In this document: piece by piece, positions 56,649-64,000 of the stretch
Layout: each line of letters begins with the position of its first letter
Numbering within the stretch: the first letter of the stretch is position 1
DNA from: Azoarcus olearius
GTDB lineage: Bacteria; Pseudomonadota; Gammaproteobacteria; Burkholderiales; Rhodocyclaceae
Direction of reading: 5' to 3'
DNA: 64,000 nucleotides
Assembly: GCF_001682385.1 (NCBI RefSeq)
Contig: NZ_CP016210.1
Coordinates: forward strand, 558,001 to 622,000
Program-made: the position numbers and the translations under genes
Notes under the pieces: generated by a model
Database searches by the model: none
Told to the model about the DNA's origin: nothing
The model's input: the letters and a program-made list of their open reading frames with translations, nothing else

Positions 56649-56971
56649 TGCTCATCCAGCAGACCGTTGTCAGGCGGCTTGAAATTACCGAGGCGCCGGG
56701 GCTCGACCCGATCCGGGTGTACCTGGAGAACTACGCCCCGGGAAAGGGCCGGATCACGATTTCCTGCTATGACCGGGCCTGGGTCGGATATTGGGGTGCG
56801 ATGTCCGGCAAGACCGTCGAGCAATTCTTTGCATCCTGCGATGCCGAATATCTCCGCGGCAACCTGATGTGCGGGGTGGGCCTGAGCCGCGGTAAGCAGC
56901 ACGAGGCTTACGTGCTACGAGTCATCCAGGCTGTCCAGGGCGCGCTGCGGGAGAACTTCCATGCCGCGTAA
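56648..56971 (+). CDS. small phage early protein
   Basis: A 107-residue protein with a beta-rich start (VVRRLEITEAPGLDPIRVYLENY) and SCYDRAWVGYWGAMSGKTVEQFFASCD. It overlaps the ATPase stop and the start of the following gene. The family is unknown to me, but it is common at this place in Mu-like phages of betaproteobacteria. A nucleic-acid role is guessed only from context. Confidence 0.6.
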   Translation: MLIQQTVVRRLEITEAPGLDPIRVYLENYAPGKGRITISCYDRAWVGYWGAMSGKTVEQFFASCDAEYLRGNLMCGVGLSRGKQHEAYVLRVIQAVQGALRENFHAA

Positions 56972-57650
56972 GCCCACCATCGAACTGCGGGGCGGCGTCG
57001 GCCCACGCCAGCGCGCGTGGGACGCCATTCGAGCCCAGTCGGGCGCCGAATGGACCTCCGACGAGATCGTCCTCGCCACCCGCAACGGCAAGGGACTCGA
57101 CGACGTCATCGACGCACGCACGCTGCAGACCTACCTGGTGTGTCTGGTCGCTGCCGGCATCGTCGCCATCGTCCGGGAGGAGCCGCTGTGCGGGCGTGCC
57201 AAGGTGTGCCGCAAGTGGTACCGGCTGGTGCGCGACGAAGGCATCGACGCGCCGCGCCTGCGCCGCGACGGTAGCCGCGTCACCCAGGGGCTCGCTCAAG
57301 AGCAGATGTGGCGGACGCTGCGCCTCCTCAAGGGCGACATCAACGCCCGCGAACTGGCTGCCCACGCCACCACCCAGCTGATTGCCGTCGATGAGCAGGC
57401 CGCTGGCGACTACCTGCGCAACCTCGACAAGGCGGGCTACCTGGAATGCACCGCCGAAGGCCGCGCCATTGGCCGCGGCTGGGGCAAGGGCGGCACCGGC
57501 ATCCAGGCGCGCTACCGCCTGCGCCCGGACCGCAACACCGGCCCCAAGCCGCCCATGGTCTGCCGCGCCGACGTCATCTACGACGCCAACCTGCAGGAAG
57601 TCGTGTGGGCACCCACCGTTACCGAGGAGGACACCGTCCATGGACAGTAA
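56961..57650 (+). CDS. phage early protein with winged-helix-like repeats
   Basis: A 229-residue protein. Two similar helical-plus-turn modules (about 15-80 and 105-175; MWRTLRLLKGDINARELAAHATTQLIAV resembles a winged-helix start, followed by YLRNLDKAGYLE) suggest a DNA-binding fold. It overlaps both neighbours. I do not know a named family. It is probably a regulator or replication accessory of the phage. Confidence 0.6.
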   Translation: MPRKPTIELRGGVGPRQRAWDAIRAQSGAEWTSDEIVLATRNGKGLDDVIDARTLQTYLVCLVAAGIVAIVREEPLCGRAKVCRKWYRLVRDEGIDAPRLRRDGSRVTQGLAQEQMWRTLRLLKGDINARELAAHATTQLIAVDEQAAGDYLRNLDKAGYLECTAEGRAIGRGWGKGGTGIQARYRLRPDRNTGPKPPMVCRADVIYDANLQEVVWAPTVTEEDTVHGQ

Positions 57651-57972
57651 CGCCCCCGATTGGCGTGCGCTGCTCGAACGCGCCGTGTCCGCGGCTGGCG
57701 TCGGCGGCATCACGAAGGTCGCGGATCGCCTCGGCGTCTCGCGCACCTACGTCTCCCTGGTGCTCAGCCGCAAGAAAGACCCGGTGCCGCAGGCATTCGT
57801 CGGTCGGGTCATCAACCGGCTCTACGTCGTCGCCGAATGCCCGGCCACCGGACACCCGCAGCCGCGCAGCGAATGCAGCCGTCTGGCCAAAGGCGCCGCA
57901 CCCACCCACAACCCACTCGCCATGCGCATCTGGAAGTGCTGCCAGACCTGCGCCCACAAACCGGAGGTGTAG
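57640..57972 (+). CDS. phage Cro/XRE-type small DNA-binding protein
   Basis: A 110-residue protein with a helix-turn-helix (GITKVADRLGVSRTYVSLVLSRKKDPVPQAF). The C-terminal half has cysteines spaced like a zinc ribbon (AECPATG ... SECSRL ... WKCCQTC). ATG 57640 overlaps the preceding gene by 11 bases in another frame. It may regulate phage transcription. Confidence 0.68.
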   Translation: MDSNAPDWRALLERAVSAAGVGGITKVADRLGVSRTYVSLVLSRKKDPVPQAFVGRVINRLYVVAECPATGHPQPRSECSRLAKGAAPTHNPLAMRIWKCCQTCAHKPEV

Positions 57973-57974
57973 TC

Positions 57975-58208
57975 ATGAAGTGGCTCGAACCCGAATTCAT
58001 CGAGCGCGTGGTTTTGCCGCTCGTGATCGCCTTCGGCATGGGGGTGGTCGCCGCCGGCTTGGTGCGCGATCACCGCGAGGCCCGTGCGCTCGATGTTGCC
58101 GATCAGGCGATGGCGACGGCTGATGAGGCGATCGCAATCGCGCAGGTCTATCGCGAGGCCTACCTCGGCACCTGCAGCGCCGTGGTGTTTGCGGAGACCC
58201 GGCCGTGA
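57975..58208 (+). CDS. small phage membrane protein
   Basis: A 77-residue protein with one membrane helix near residues 10-30 (VVLPLVIAFGMGVVAAGLV) and an alpha-helical, alanine-rich remainder. It overlaps the next gene's GTG by 4 bases. Function unknown; it might be a superinfection or membrane-signalling factor. Confidence 0.6.
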   Translation: MKWLEPEFIERVVLPLVIAFGMGVVAAGLVRDHREARALDVADQAMATADEAIAIAQVYREAYLGTCSAVVFAETRP

Positions 58209-59128
58209 ATGCCCCCGATCCCGTCGTCTCGCTGGAGGAACGCATCCTCGCAGCCATCGCCAAGGCCAGCAGCAAGCAGCCGGCCAGCGCCGATGACGTG
58301 CTCGCCATCGTCGGTGGCGACGCCAGCGCCTATTGGACTGCGCTGGAGCAGCTCATCCAGACGCGCCAGATCGCCACGGCGCACGTGCAGCGGCCGGCCA
58401 CGGACGCTGCCCCCTGGCTGGCCATCTGGCCGACTGGCGTCGTCATTAACGTCGGCCGGGTCACCGCCGCCGTGCTCTCCCGCCTGTTCGTACCCCAGCG
58501 GCGCAGCGCTGTCCGCGATGCCCACGCCCCGCGCAGCGCCGCCATCGCCCCTCCCAAGACCGTCGCTGTAAAGGAACCCGTCATGACCACCACCGCAGCC
58601 CCGAAGAAAACCCGCGAATCCGCCAGCCTCAATCGCGCCAGCATCGCCGAAATGGTGCGTGGCCGAACCGCAGCCAATGGGCTGCTCGTCAGCACCATCG
58701 CCGGGAGGCTCAGCCTCACCACTCAAGGCACCGACTACCTCATCAAGGCCATGATCGCGTCCGGCCAGGTGGATCGAATCCGCCTCCCGGGCCAGACCGC
58801 GGACCGCATCTACGACCCCACCGCCATCGACGCCGCCGCACCTGAGGCGGTGACGCCGGAGCAGCCTGCCTATCGCCACGACGACATCCAGGTGCACGAG
58901 CTGGTCGCGGGCGACGTGCAGACGGTCCCGCCCAGCCCCGATGTCCGCTTCGCGCTGTGGGATGACGGGTCGCTCAGCGTGTGTGACGGCGACGAGATCA
59001 CCCTGCTGCCCGCCGACGCCGTCAAGCGCCTGGCGCTGCTCCTCGGCGTGCCGCGCGAAACGGCCGTCCTCCCCCCGCCCGCAATCCTCTCCGGCCCGGC
59101 CACCGCCGCGGCCTCGCACGCCCACTGA
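58205..59128 (+). CDS. phage early protein, modular winged-helix-like
   Basis: A 307-residue protein starting at GTG 58205. The N-terminal module (about 8-65, with EERILAAIAKASSKQPASADDVLAIVG) and the central module (about 145-200, MVRGRTAANGLLVSTIAGRLSLTTQGTDYLIKAM) both look like winged-helix folds. They are separated by a proline-rich linker. The C-terminal region is acidic. No named family is recognised. Confidence 0.58.
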   Translation: MNAPDPVVSLEERILAAIAKASSKQPASADDVLAIVGGDASAYWTALEQLIQTRQIATAHVQRPATDAAPWLAIWPTGVVINVGRVTAAVLSRLFVPQRRSAVRDAHAPRSAAIAPPKTVAVKEPVMTTTAAPKKTRESASLNRASIAEMVRGRTAANGLLVSTIAGRLSLTTQGTDYLIKAMIASGQVDRIRLPGQTADRIYDPTAIDAAAPEAVTPEQPAYRHDDIQVHELVAGDVQTVPPSPDVRFALWDDGSLSVCDGDEITLLPADAVKRLALLLGVPRETAVLPPPAILSGPATAAASHAH

Positions 59129-59143
59129 CAGGAGCACCACCCC

Positions 59144-59746
59144 ATGACCAAGCCCGCCATCACCCTCGACCAGATCCGCCTCGCTGCCGACCGCCTGGCC
59201 GTTGCCCATACCGCCACCACGGCCCGCGCCAGCCTGCTGCAAGACGAGATCAAGGCCGCGATCCAGCCGATCTACGACCGCCACCGCACCAGCCTCGATG
59301 CCGCGGCCGACGAAGAGGCCGCCGCCCACCGCGCCCTCATGTCGCTGCTCGAAAGCGCGCCGCAGCTCTTCATCAAGCCGCGCAGCCTTGCCATCAACGG
59401 CGTGCGCGCCGGCTACCGGAAGGCGGAAGACCAGCTCGACTGGGGCGACGACGACGCCCTCATCAAGCGCATCCGCGCCCTCATGCCCAAGCAGGCGGAC
59501 ATCCTCATCCGTACACAGGAAACCCTCGTCGTCGATGCGCTGGCGCAACTCGACGCCGACGCCCACCGCAGCCTCGGCATCTCTCGCATCAGCGGCGCCG
59601 ACAACCCCTTCATCACCGTCGGCTCGGCCGACGTCGAGAAGCTCGCTCAAGCGCTCATCAGCGACGCCATGCGCCGCCAGGGCGAAGAAGAGAAGGCGCC
59701 GGTGAAGAAGGGCAAGGCGAAGGCCAAGAGCAAGGAGGCAGCGTGA
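59144..59746 (+). CDS. probable Gam-like host-nuclease inhibitor
   Basis: A 200-residue protein with the Gam layout: a long N-terminal coiled coil (about 8-70), a central INGVRAGYRKAEDQLDWGDDDALIKRIRALMPKQADILIRTQET-type segment with the GxRxGYRK and W features of Gam domains, and a lysine-rich C-terminal tail (KKGKAKAKSKE). Mu Gam binds linear DNA ends and blocks host nucleases. The family call rests on pattern recognition only. DUF3164-type proteins are an alternative. It overlaps the next ATG. Confidence 0.55.
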   Translation: MTKPAITLDQIRLAADRLAVAHTATTARASLLQDEIKAAIQPIYDRHRTSLDAAADEEAAAHRALMSLLESAPQLFIKPRSLAINGVRAGYRKAEDQLDWGDDDALIKRIRALMPKQADILIRTQETLVVDALAQLDADAHRSLGISRISGADNPFITVGSADVEKLAQALISDAMRRQGEEEKAPVKKGKAKAKSKEAA

Positions 59747-60150
59747 TGGACACGCAAGTCCCTCGCGTGAAGTTTTGCCCCGTGCTCTGGAGCGGCAAAG
59801 GTGACGTTGCGCTCGGTATGGAGGTCGAGGCGGAGGTGGTCGATTTCGGCCTCGCGCTGCATCCGCACGTCGAAGGCACGGCCGCCGCGCCCGTGCTCTC
59901 GACGGATGGCTCCACCACCATCAGCGACCCGGTGACCGGCTACCAGATCACCTTCGCGCTGACGCGCGAAGGCGCGCTCTCCCGGCTGAACGACCTGGTC
60001 GCCCGGTACGGTGGCCGCATGGGATTCGAGCGCGCGATCGCGGCAGGCCGAAAGCGGGTAGCGCTCGCGCGCGACCAGGCCGCTGCCGTGCTGCCCTCAC
60101 CCATGGCCGACGTCCATGCAGTGATCTGCCCGCCGGAGACGCAGCCGTGA
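59746..60150 (+). CDS. phage protein of unknown function
   Basis: A 134-residue protein, beta-rich in the first half (VKFCPVLWSGKGDVALGMEVEAEVVDFGLALHP) and helical near the end. ATG 59746 has AAGGAGG upstream and overlaps the stop of the preceding gene. The next gene's GTG overlaps its stop. No recognisable domain. Confidence 0.55.
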   Translation: MDTQVPRVKFCPVLWSGKGDVALGMEVEAEVVDFGLALHPHVEGTAAAPVLSTDGSTTISDPVTGYQITFALTREGALSRLNDLVARYGGRMGFERAIAAGRKRVALARDQAAAVLPSPMADVHAVICPPETQP

Positions 60151-60404
60151 CCACGCCTCAAACGCTCATCAGCGTCGACATCACCGTGCGCGACAGCGCC
60201 GGCAGCTACCGGACCAGCAAGGTGCTCGGGGTCTACGCCGCCAGCACCACGTCACCGGCCCGTGCCGCCGAGCGTCTGGCTGAAAAGTTGTGGGGCGCAA
60301 GCGATCTCGACACCGCCAAGCGCATCGACACCCCGCCTTACGAACGCGGCGTCAGCAAATGGCGGATCACCAATGCAGCGGCCCTCCGGGCTGCCACCCC
60401 CTAG
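60147..60404 (+). CDS. small phage protein of unknown function
   Basis: An 85-residue protein starting at GTG 60147, overlapping the previous stop by 4 bases. The sequence has a short beta start (LISVDITVRDSAGSYRTSKVLGVYA) and a helical middle (PARAAERLAEKLWG). No family is recognised. A 121-base gap without a gene follows before the HU-like gene. Confidence 0.52.
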   Translation: MTTPQTLISVDITVRDSAGSYRTSKVLGVYAASTTSPARAAERLAEKLWGASDLDTAKRIDTPPYERGVSKWRITNAAALRAATP

Positions 60405-60525
60405 TGGTTGCGACACCGCAGGAAACCGTCGGGCACATAACGGAACCAGCCGGCACGGAAGAAGCAAAGGGCGCCTTTACAGCCGCCGGGAACCGGCACC
60501 ACTCACAACCAGGAGCACACACCAC

Positions 60526-60819
60526 ATGAACCAAGCAGAACTGACCGCGGCGATCGCCGCCCACACCGACCTGCCCAAGGCCACCGTTCGCCAGGTGCTC
60601 GATTCGCAGGGCGTCGTCATCGCCCGCCACCTGGCCAGCGGCGACGCCTACACGGAGCGCGAGGTCACGCTGCCGGTGCTCGGCAAGCTCAAGAGCAGCA
60701 CCCGTGCCGCCCGCACTGGCCGCAACCCCAAGACGGGCGAAGCGGTGCAGATCCCGGAGAAGGTCACCGTGCGCCTCTCCGCCGGCAAGGCGCTCAACGA
60801 CATCCTCAATCCCGACTGA
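60526..60819 (+). CDS. HU-family DNA-binding protein of the prophage
   Basis: A 97-residue HU/IHF-fold protein with an N-terminal helical pair (NQAELTAAIAAHTDLPKATVRQVL), a beta-arm region (GKLKSSTRAARTGRNPKTGEAVQIPEK) and the end VRLSAGKALNDIL. It bends or coats DNA. In Mu, host HU helps form the transpososome; a phage-borne HU may make the phage independent of it. AGGAGCACACACC precedes the ATG. Confidence 0.9.
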   Translation: MNQAELTAAIAAHTDLPKATVRQVLDSQGVVIARHLASGDAYTEREVTLPVLGKLKSSTRAARTGRNPKTGEAVQIPEKVTVRLSAGKALNDILNPD

Positions 60820-60909
60820 TACCCGCCTGGCTCGATGGCCTGCCCCGGTAACGGTCGCGGGTCATCCGGCAAGTCTGGTAACGCCAACCCCAACGCCCAG
60901 GAGGCCGCC

Positions 60910-60990
60910 ATGTTGTCGCAACTCGCCGACCGAATCGCCGATCTGCTGCTGCGCGGCCTCCTGTGGCTCATGCCGATCGAGGAGGAATGA
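60910..60990 (+). CDS. 26-residue hydrophobic micro-protein
   Basis: ATG 60910 is preceded by AGGAGG at the right distance. The product, MLSQLADRIADLLLRGLLWL then MPIEEE, is a single amphipathic to membrane-type helix with an acidic end. The frame is open back to ATG 60835, which would give 51 residues, but the ribosome-binding site favours the short form. It ends 1 base before the next gene, whose ribosome-binding site lies in its last codons. Possibly a small membrane-active or regulatory peptide. Confidence 0.55.
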   Translation: MLSQLADRIADLLLRGLLWLMPIEEE

Positions 60991-60991
60991 G

Positions 60992-61432
60992 ATGACCCCG
61001 CAAGAATGGCGCGACGTCGAGGCGTCGCTCTCCCACCCGTACGGCCGGGTTCGCCTGCAGGCGGATGGCCACGTGCTGACCTTATCGGTCGAGAAAGGCA
61101 AGGGGCTGCGCTACGTGATCGCTGCCTATATCGACGGCGTGATCGAATGGAATCTGATGTTCTCCAAGGATGACGGGCCTTACCGCAAGTTCTGGCGGCC
61201 ACGTAAGAGCTACCTCTACTCGGCCGCGGAACGCGCCGAGCTGACGAAGCGCTCCAGGAAGCGCGGGATGCACAAAGAACTCCGTGCGTCGTATGCCAGC
61301 ATGGCCACCGCCGCATCGGAGCTGTTTGACCCCCTCTGGCCGAACGCCAAGGCGCTGTGCCGTCACCTAAGGAAAACCTGCAGCAGCATCGAACGCCTGC
61401 CGGACTTCGAACCCCAGGGAGCGGCAGCATGA
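60992..61432 (+). CDS. phage protein of unknown function
   Basis: A 146-residue protein with a beta-rich start (GRVRLQADGHVLTLSVEKGKGLRYVIAAYIDGVIEWNLMF-type) and a basic, helical second half (RPRKSYLYSAAERAELTKRSRKRG). It is common upstream of GemA in Mu-like phages, but I know of no assigned role. The ATG follows GAGGAGGAATGAG. Its stop overlaps the GemA start. Confidence 0.65.
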   Translation: MTPQEWRDVEASLSHPYGRVRLQADGHVLTLSVEKGKGLRYVIAAYIDGVIEWNLMFSKDDGPYRKFWRPRKSYLYSAAERAELTKRSRKRGMHKELRASYASMATAASELFDPLWPNAKALCRHLRKTCSSIERLPDFEPQGAAA

Positions 61433-61866
61433 GCGCGCGCACCCAAACCCCGGCCGAGCGCATGGCGCTGCGCAAGCGCGCCATCTTCGCGGCCTGTCGG
61501 CAGCAAGGCATCGACGACGACGCGCGCCGGGCGCTGGTGCGCAACCTCACCGGTTGCGACAGCCTGGCGCGCTGCACCCTGATGCAGCTCGGACAGGTGC
61601 TCGACCACCTGAACCGGGGCAGCCAGGGTTACGCCGGCCGCAAGCGCACCACGCCCACCGCCGACCGCGCGCCACTGCTCTCCAAGATCGACGCGCTCCT
61701 GGCCGAACTGCACCGCGTCACCGGCGAGGTGCATACCCTCAAGTACGCCGACGCCATCGCCAAGCGCAACGGCTGGGCCGAGTGCGTCGACTTTGCCGAT
61801 ACCGCAGCACTGAAGAACATTGCCGGCGCGCTGAATCGGACTTTGCAATACAAGGCCGCCCGCTGA
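61429..61866 (+). CDS. gemA: GemA-like phage regulatory protein (DUF1018)
   Basis: A 145-residue protein with the Mu gp16/GemA pattern: KRAIFAACRQQGIDDDARRALVRNLTG near the start, SLARCTLMQLGQVLDHL, and a C-terminal part with KIDALLAELHRV and LKYADAIAKRNGWAE. GemA of Mu changes host gene expression and DNA supercoiling during the lytic phase. It overlaps the preceding stop (ATGA) and precedes the Mor-like activator by 1 base. Confidence 0.85.
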   Translation: MSARTQTPAERMALRKRAIFAACRQQGIDDDARRALVRNLTGCDSLARCTLMQLGQVLDHLNRGSQGYAGRKRTTPTADRAPLLSKIDALLAELHRVTGEVHTLKYADAIAKRNGWAECVDFADTAALKNIAGALNRTLQYKAAR

Positions 61867-61867
61867 G

Positions 61868-62308
61868 ATGAAGAAGCCCGCCCCGCCTATCCTCGACTCG
61901 GATCTACCGGCGACTGCCCGCGATCTGGTGCGACTGCTGGGCTGGCCAAAGGCCGAGGCCTTGATCAGGGAACTGGGCGGAATCCCGTACCCGGTACCCA
62001 AGGGTGCCGACAACAACAGTGCCGGCGCCGCGCGCTACGAGCGGCTGGTGGAAGTCGTCGGCCCCAGAGGCGCCAATGCTCTGGTGGCCGAGTACGGCGG
62101 TGACACCTTGGTGATTCCGAAGTGCAAGGCGGCGATCGCTCGCGCCCGTATGCGGGCGATGAAGGCCCGTTGCGACGATGGGGCGACCCTGGAAGAGATT
62201 GCGCTGGAGTTCGACTGCACGACTCGGTGGGTAAGCCTGGTGCTGAAGCGGCCAGACAACGAGAGCGGCGTCGTCCTGGAGCAAGGCGGCCAATTGGGGC
62301 TGTTCTGA
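61868..62308 (+). CDS. mor: Mor-type transcription activator
   Basis: A 146-residue protein of the Mor/C family, which switches on middle (or late) phage genes. The N-terminal dimerisation part has DLVRLLGWPKAEALIRELGGIPYPVPKG, a beta-like linker follows, and the C-terminal helix-turn-helix has GATLEEIALEFDCTTRWVSLVLKR. Its targets are expected just downstream. An inverted repeat (TGAGAA and TTCTCA) overlaps its stop codon. Confidence 0.88.
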   Translation: MKKPAPPILDSDLPATARDLVRLLGWPKAEALIRELGGIPYPVPKGADNNSAGAARYERLVEVVGPRGANALVAEYGGDTLVIPKCKAAIARARMRAMKARCDDGATLEEIALEFDCTTRWVSLVLKRPDNESGVVLEQGGQLGLF

Positions 62309-62375
62309 GAAATTCTCACGGCATGGGGTGGATCGACGTCGATACAATCGGCGCATCCATGCAAAGGGGATTGAC

Positions 62376-62813
62376 GTGATCCGCGCCGTTGTCATTGCAC
62401 TAGCCACCCTCGCTATGCCCGCCCACGCGCAGGTGTTCAAGTGCAAGGGTGAAAAGGGAATCGTCTATCAGGCGGAACCTTGTTCAGGGGCAGGAGCCGC
62501 CGTGGATCTGAAGGTGCATCAGCCGACAGACGAGGACCGCCAGCGGGCCGTCGAACAAACCACACGGCAAAGGGCCATCAACGTCGAGAACGACACTGAG
62601 CGCCTCGCCGCGGAGCGGAGGACTCGCGCCATCTCCGACCAGGTGCAGGCGGAGAAGGACGCTAAGCGGCGCCGCTGCGAGGGCTACCAAACTGAGATGA
62701 AGCGGCTCGAATCCACGAAAGACCAGTGGATTTCGCCGGCCTTGCGCCAGCGCGATTACGACCGCATGAAGGAGCTGAAGGACAAGCACTTCAGTGAGTG
62801 CTTTGCCCGCTAG
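62376..62813 (+). CDS. secreted DUF4124-type protein in the prophage
   Basis: A 145-residue protein starting at GTG 62376 (AAGGGGA upstream), with a signal peptide (ALATLAMPAHA) and a DUF4124-like start to the mature part (QVFKCKGEKGIVYQAEPC). A long charged helical region follows. Such proteins are typical of host genomes rather than phage cores, so this may be a cargo (moron) gene. Function unknown. Confidence 0.65.
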   Translation: MIRAVVIALATLAMPAHAQVFKCKGEKGIVYQAEPCSGAGAAVDLKVHQPTDEDRQRAVEQTTRQRAINVENDTERLAAERRTRAISDQVQAEKDAKRRRCEGYQTEMKRLESTKDQWISPALRQRDYDRMKELKDKHFSECFAR

Positions 62814-62823
62814 GAGGGCCGCA

Positions 62824-63285
62824 GTGAAGTCTCTTGCGCTGGTAGCTGTTGCTGTCGCCTGCCTTCCGCTGCCCTTGGCGGCCCAAACCTCTGACGACAT
62901 GCGTCGGGAGATCGAGGCGGAGTACAAACGCTTGCAGGACGCCGACGCGCAGGAGAAAAAGCGAAAGGCGGACGCTGAAGTTCAGCGCGCTCAGCAGGCC
63001 CGGCTTGAGGCAGACCGAGCGAAACTGTTGGCATCCCGCAAGGCCAAGAACCCGGTCAAGAACAGCGCGTGGGATGGCTCGGTGTGGCAGGTCGAGTCCT
63101 TCATGAAGCACTACCTGAAGGATCCAAAATCGTTCGAGGCCATCAGCTGGGGGCCGGTGGTCGACATGGGAAGCACCTATGTTGTGCGACTGCGCTACCG
63201 CGCTCGAAACAGCTTCGGCGGCTACGTAATCGAGGACAAGACGTTCACCTTGGATGTCAGCGGGAACGTCGTCGGCGTGAATTGA
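62824..63285 (+). CDS. secreted or periplasmic protein with coiled coil in the prophage
   Basis: A 153-residue protein from GTG 62824, with a strong AGGAGGG box. It has a signal peptide (LALVAVAVACLPLPLAA), then a charged coiled coil (about 24-75) and a small C-terminal domain (WQVESFMKHYLKDPKSFEAISWGPVVDMG ... YVVRLRYRARNSFGGYVIEDKTFTLD). The last domain resembles those found in small envelope proteins. It pairs with the preceding secreted protein, which suggests a shared envelope job for the lysogen or lysis. Confidence 0.62.
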   Translation: MKSLALVAVAVACLPLPLAAQTSDDMRREIEAEYKRLQDADAQEKKRKADAEVQRAQQARLEADRAKLLASRKAKNPVKNSAWDGSVWQVESFMKHYLKDPKSFEAISWGPVVDMGSTYVVRLRYRARNSFGGYVIEDKTFTLDVSGNVVGVN

Positions 63286-63312
63286 GGGGCAGCGCCCGCG
63301 ATAGCGCCATCC

Positions 63313-63363
63313 TGAACTAGTTCATCTGTCGCGGGGCACGGCCCGCCGCCGATCATCGGCGGC
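63313..63363. promoter_or_regulatory. palindromic region upstream of the endolysin
   Basis: A perfect 12-bp palindrome TGAACTAGTTCA (63313-63324) and a second inverted repeat with 9-bp arms (63345-63353 and 63355-63363) lie in the 78-base gap before the endolysin. They are candidate binding sites for the Mor-type activator or another phage regulator. The second repeat runs into the endolysin ribosome-binding region and may also affect translation. Confidence 0.45.
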
Positions 63364-63879
63364 ATGGTCACCGCCCGCAAAATCTCCCTCATCGTCATCC
63401 ACTGTGCGGCCACGCCCAACGGGCGCTGGACCAGTACGGTGGACATCGACCACTGGCACCGCGACGCGGGTTACAAACGCGCCCCCGCGCTGCCGGAAGC
63501 CCGCAAGTGGAACCCCACGCTCACCAGCATCGGCTACCACCGGGTCATCTACACCAACGGCGCGCCCGCCACCGGGCGCCACCTGAGCGAGGCCGGCGTG
63601 CACGCGCGCGGCTTTAACGACAAGAGCGTCGGCATCTGCCTCGTTGGCACCGACAAGTTCAGCTGCGCTCAGTGGGTCACGCTCGCCGACCAGGTCGCCA
63701 ACCTCTGCGCCACCTACGGCATTCCCCGCCAGTTCGCCACTGCCGAGAACGGCTGGCGCGGCATCTGCGGCCACCGCGACACCGGCGCCAAGAAGACCTG
63801 CCCCGGCTTCAGCGTCGCCGACTGGCTCGCCGGCGACATGGCGCCGCTCGACGGCCACATCCTTGAGGTTCAGCAATGA
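63364..63879 (+). CDS. phage endolysin, N-acetylmuramoyl-L-alanine amidase
   Basis: A 171-residue amidase_2 (T7 lysozyme-like) enzyme that cleaves the amide bond between muramic acid and the peptide. It has the zinc histidine in LIVIHCAATPNG near residue 14, the tyrosine region IGYHRVIYTNGAP near 57, and the late ICGHRDTGAKKTCPGF near 137 with zinc histidine, lysine and cysteine. No signal peptide is present, so a holin should be encoded nearby, probably beyond the right edge. It overlaps the next ATG by 4 bases. Confidence 0.92.
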   Translation: MVTARKISLIVIHCAATPNGRWTSTVDIDHWHRDAGYKRAPALPEARKWNPTLTSIGYHRVIYTNGAPATGRHLSEAGVHARGFNDKSVGICLVGTDKFSCAQWVTLADQVANLCATYGIPRQFATAENGWRGICGHRDTGAKKTCPGFSVADWLAGDMAPLDGHILEVQQ

Positions 63880-64000
63880 CCATCCGCGTCTCCATCACCC
63901 ATCACGACGCCGAGAGCCACCGCGCGCTGCTGGCCGAAGAGTTCTACGTCGATCCCTACGGCCAGGTCTCGGATGCGCCCGTCCAGGCGCAAGTGGTTCC
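63876..64000 (+). CDS. start of a phage gene, cut by the right edge
   Basis: An open frame from ATG 63876 runs to the window end (41 codons seen: TIRVSITHHDAESHRALLAE and so on). It overlaps the endolysin stop by 4 bases. The visible part matches nothing I can name; in related prophages small structural or lysis genes follow here. Confidence 0.6.
   Translation, partial: MTIRVSITHHDAESHRALLAEEFYVDPYGQVSDAPVQAQVV

Larger units (their letters stand above)
51849..64000. mobile_element. Mu-like transposable prophage (left part, continues past window)
   Basis: The gene order is that of Mu-like phages: leftward repressor, rightward Ner-like regulator, DDE transposase A, ATPase B, a run of small early genes including a Gam-like and an HU-like protein, GemA, a Mor-type activator, and then an endolysin. 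Morphogenesis genes would follow beyond the right edge. The genes are short and mostly overlap by 1-4 bases. All key genes are intact in this part, so the element may be functional. The left boundary is set only approximately; the true end probably lies somewhat left of 51849. Confidence 0.9.

Overview
The window is a GC-rich chromosomal segment from a diazotrophic betaproteobacterium, most probably of the Azoarcus/Aromatoleum group (Rhodocyclales). The pointers are nifLA paired with a divergent rnf operon, a FeSII-like ferredoxin, draT/draG, nafY, nifM and the LRV Fe-S protein all in one island. The species cannot be named from sequence alone.

Layout. 1-2538 (minus): rnfCBA, with rnfC cut by the left edge. 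2902-6008 (plus): nifL-nifA. 6052-8703 (minus): a papain-like lipoprotein, a secreted protein and sodC. 9030-15089 (plus): nifB, a 2[4Fe-4S] ferredoxin, an ArsC-like nitrogenase-associated protein, an A-type flavoprotein, two [2Fe-2S] ferredoxins (one FeSII-like), nifQ and draG. 15117-18309 (minus): a C39-like peptidase pair, a DUF2238 membrane protein and a Sel1-repeat membrane protein. 18512-19784 (minus): a SIR2-like protein and bacteriohemerythrin. 19981-20943 (minus): draT. 21065-26862 (plus): nifHDK, nifT, ferredoxin, nafY and a small protein. 27061-28692: a chemoreceptor. 28777-35797 (minus): iscA-nifUSV-cysE-orf-nifW-nifZ-nifM. 36089-41405 (minus): nifE-nifN-nifX-rseC-like-DUF269-DUF683-fdxB-orf. 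41594-43411 (minus): LRV protein and an unknown protein. 43773-51290: housekeeping genes (GGDEF/EAL protein, small lipoprotein, mlaC, sensor kinase, response regulator, esterase). From about 51.3-51.8 kb to the right edge: the early, regulatory and lysis part of a Mu-like transposable prophage.

Regulation is unusually readable. Seven sigma-54 promoters (GG-N10-GC) precede rnfA, nifL, nifB, the SIR2-like gene, nifH, iscA and nifE, and an eighth precedes the LRV gene. Perfect NifA sites (TGT-N10-ACA) lie upstream of all of them. NifA lacks the cysteine-rich linker of oxygen-sensitive NifA proteins, as expected when NifL does the sensing. The regulon therefore covers Rnf electron supply, FeMo-co synthesis (NifB, Q, E, N, X, V, nafY), Fe-S assembly (NifU, NifS, IscA), nitrogenase itself, maturation (NifM, W, Z), and an apparent oxygen-handling set (FeSII-like ferredoxin, diiron flavoprotein, hemerythrin). 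DraT and DraG would switch the Fe protein off and on by ADP-ribosylation of Arg102.

The least explained parts are the NifA-controlled SIR2-like/hemerythrin operon, the LRV/unknown-protein operon, and several small nif-linked genes without known function.
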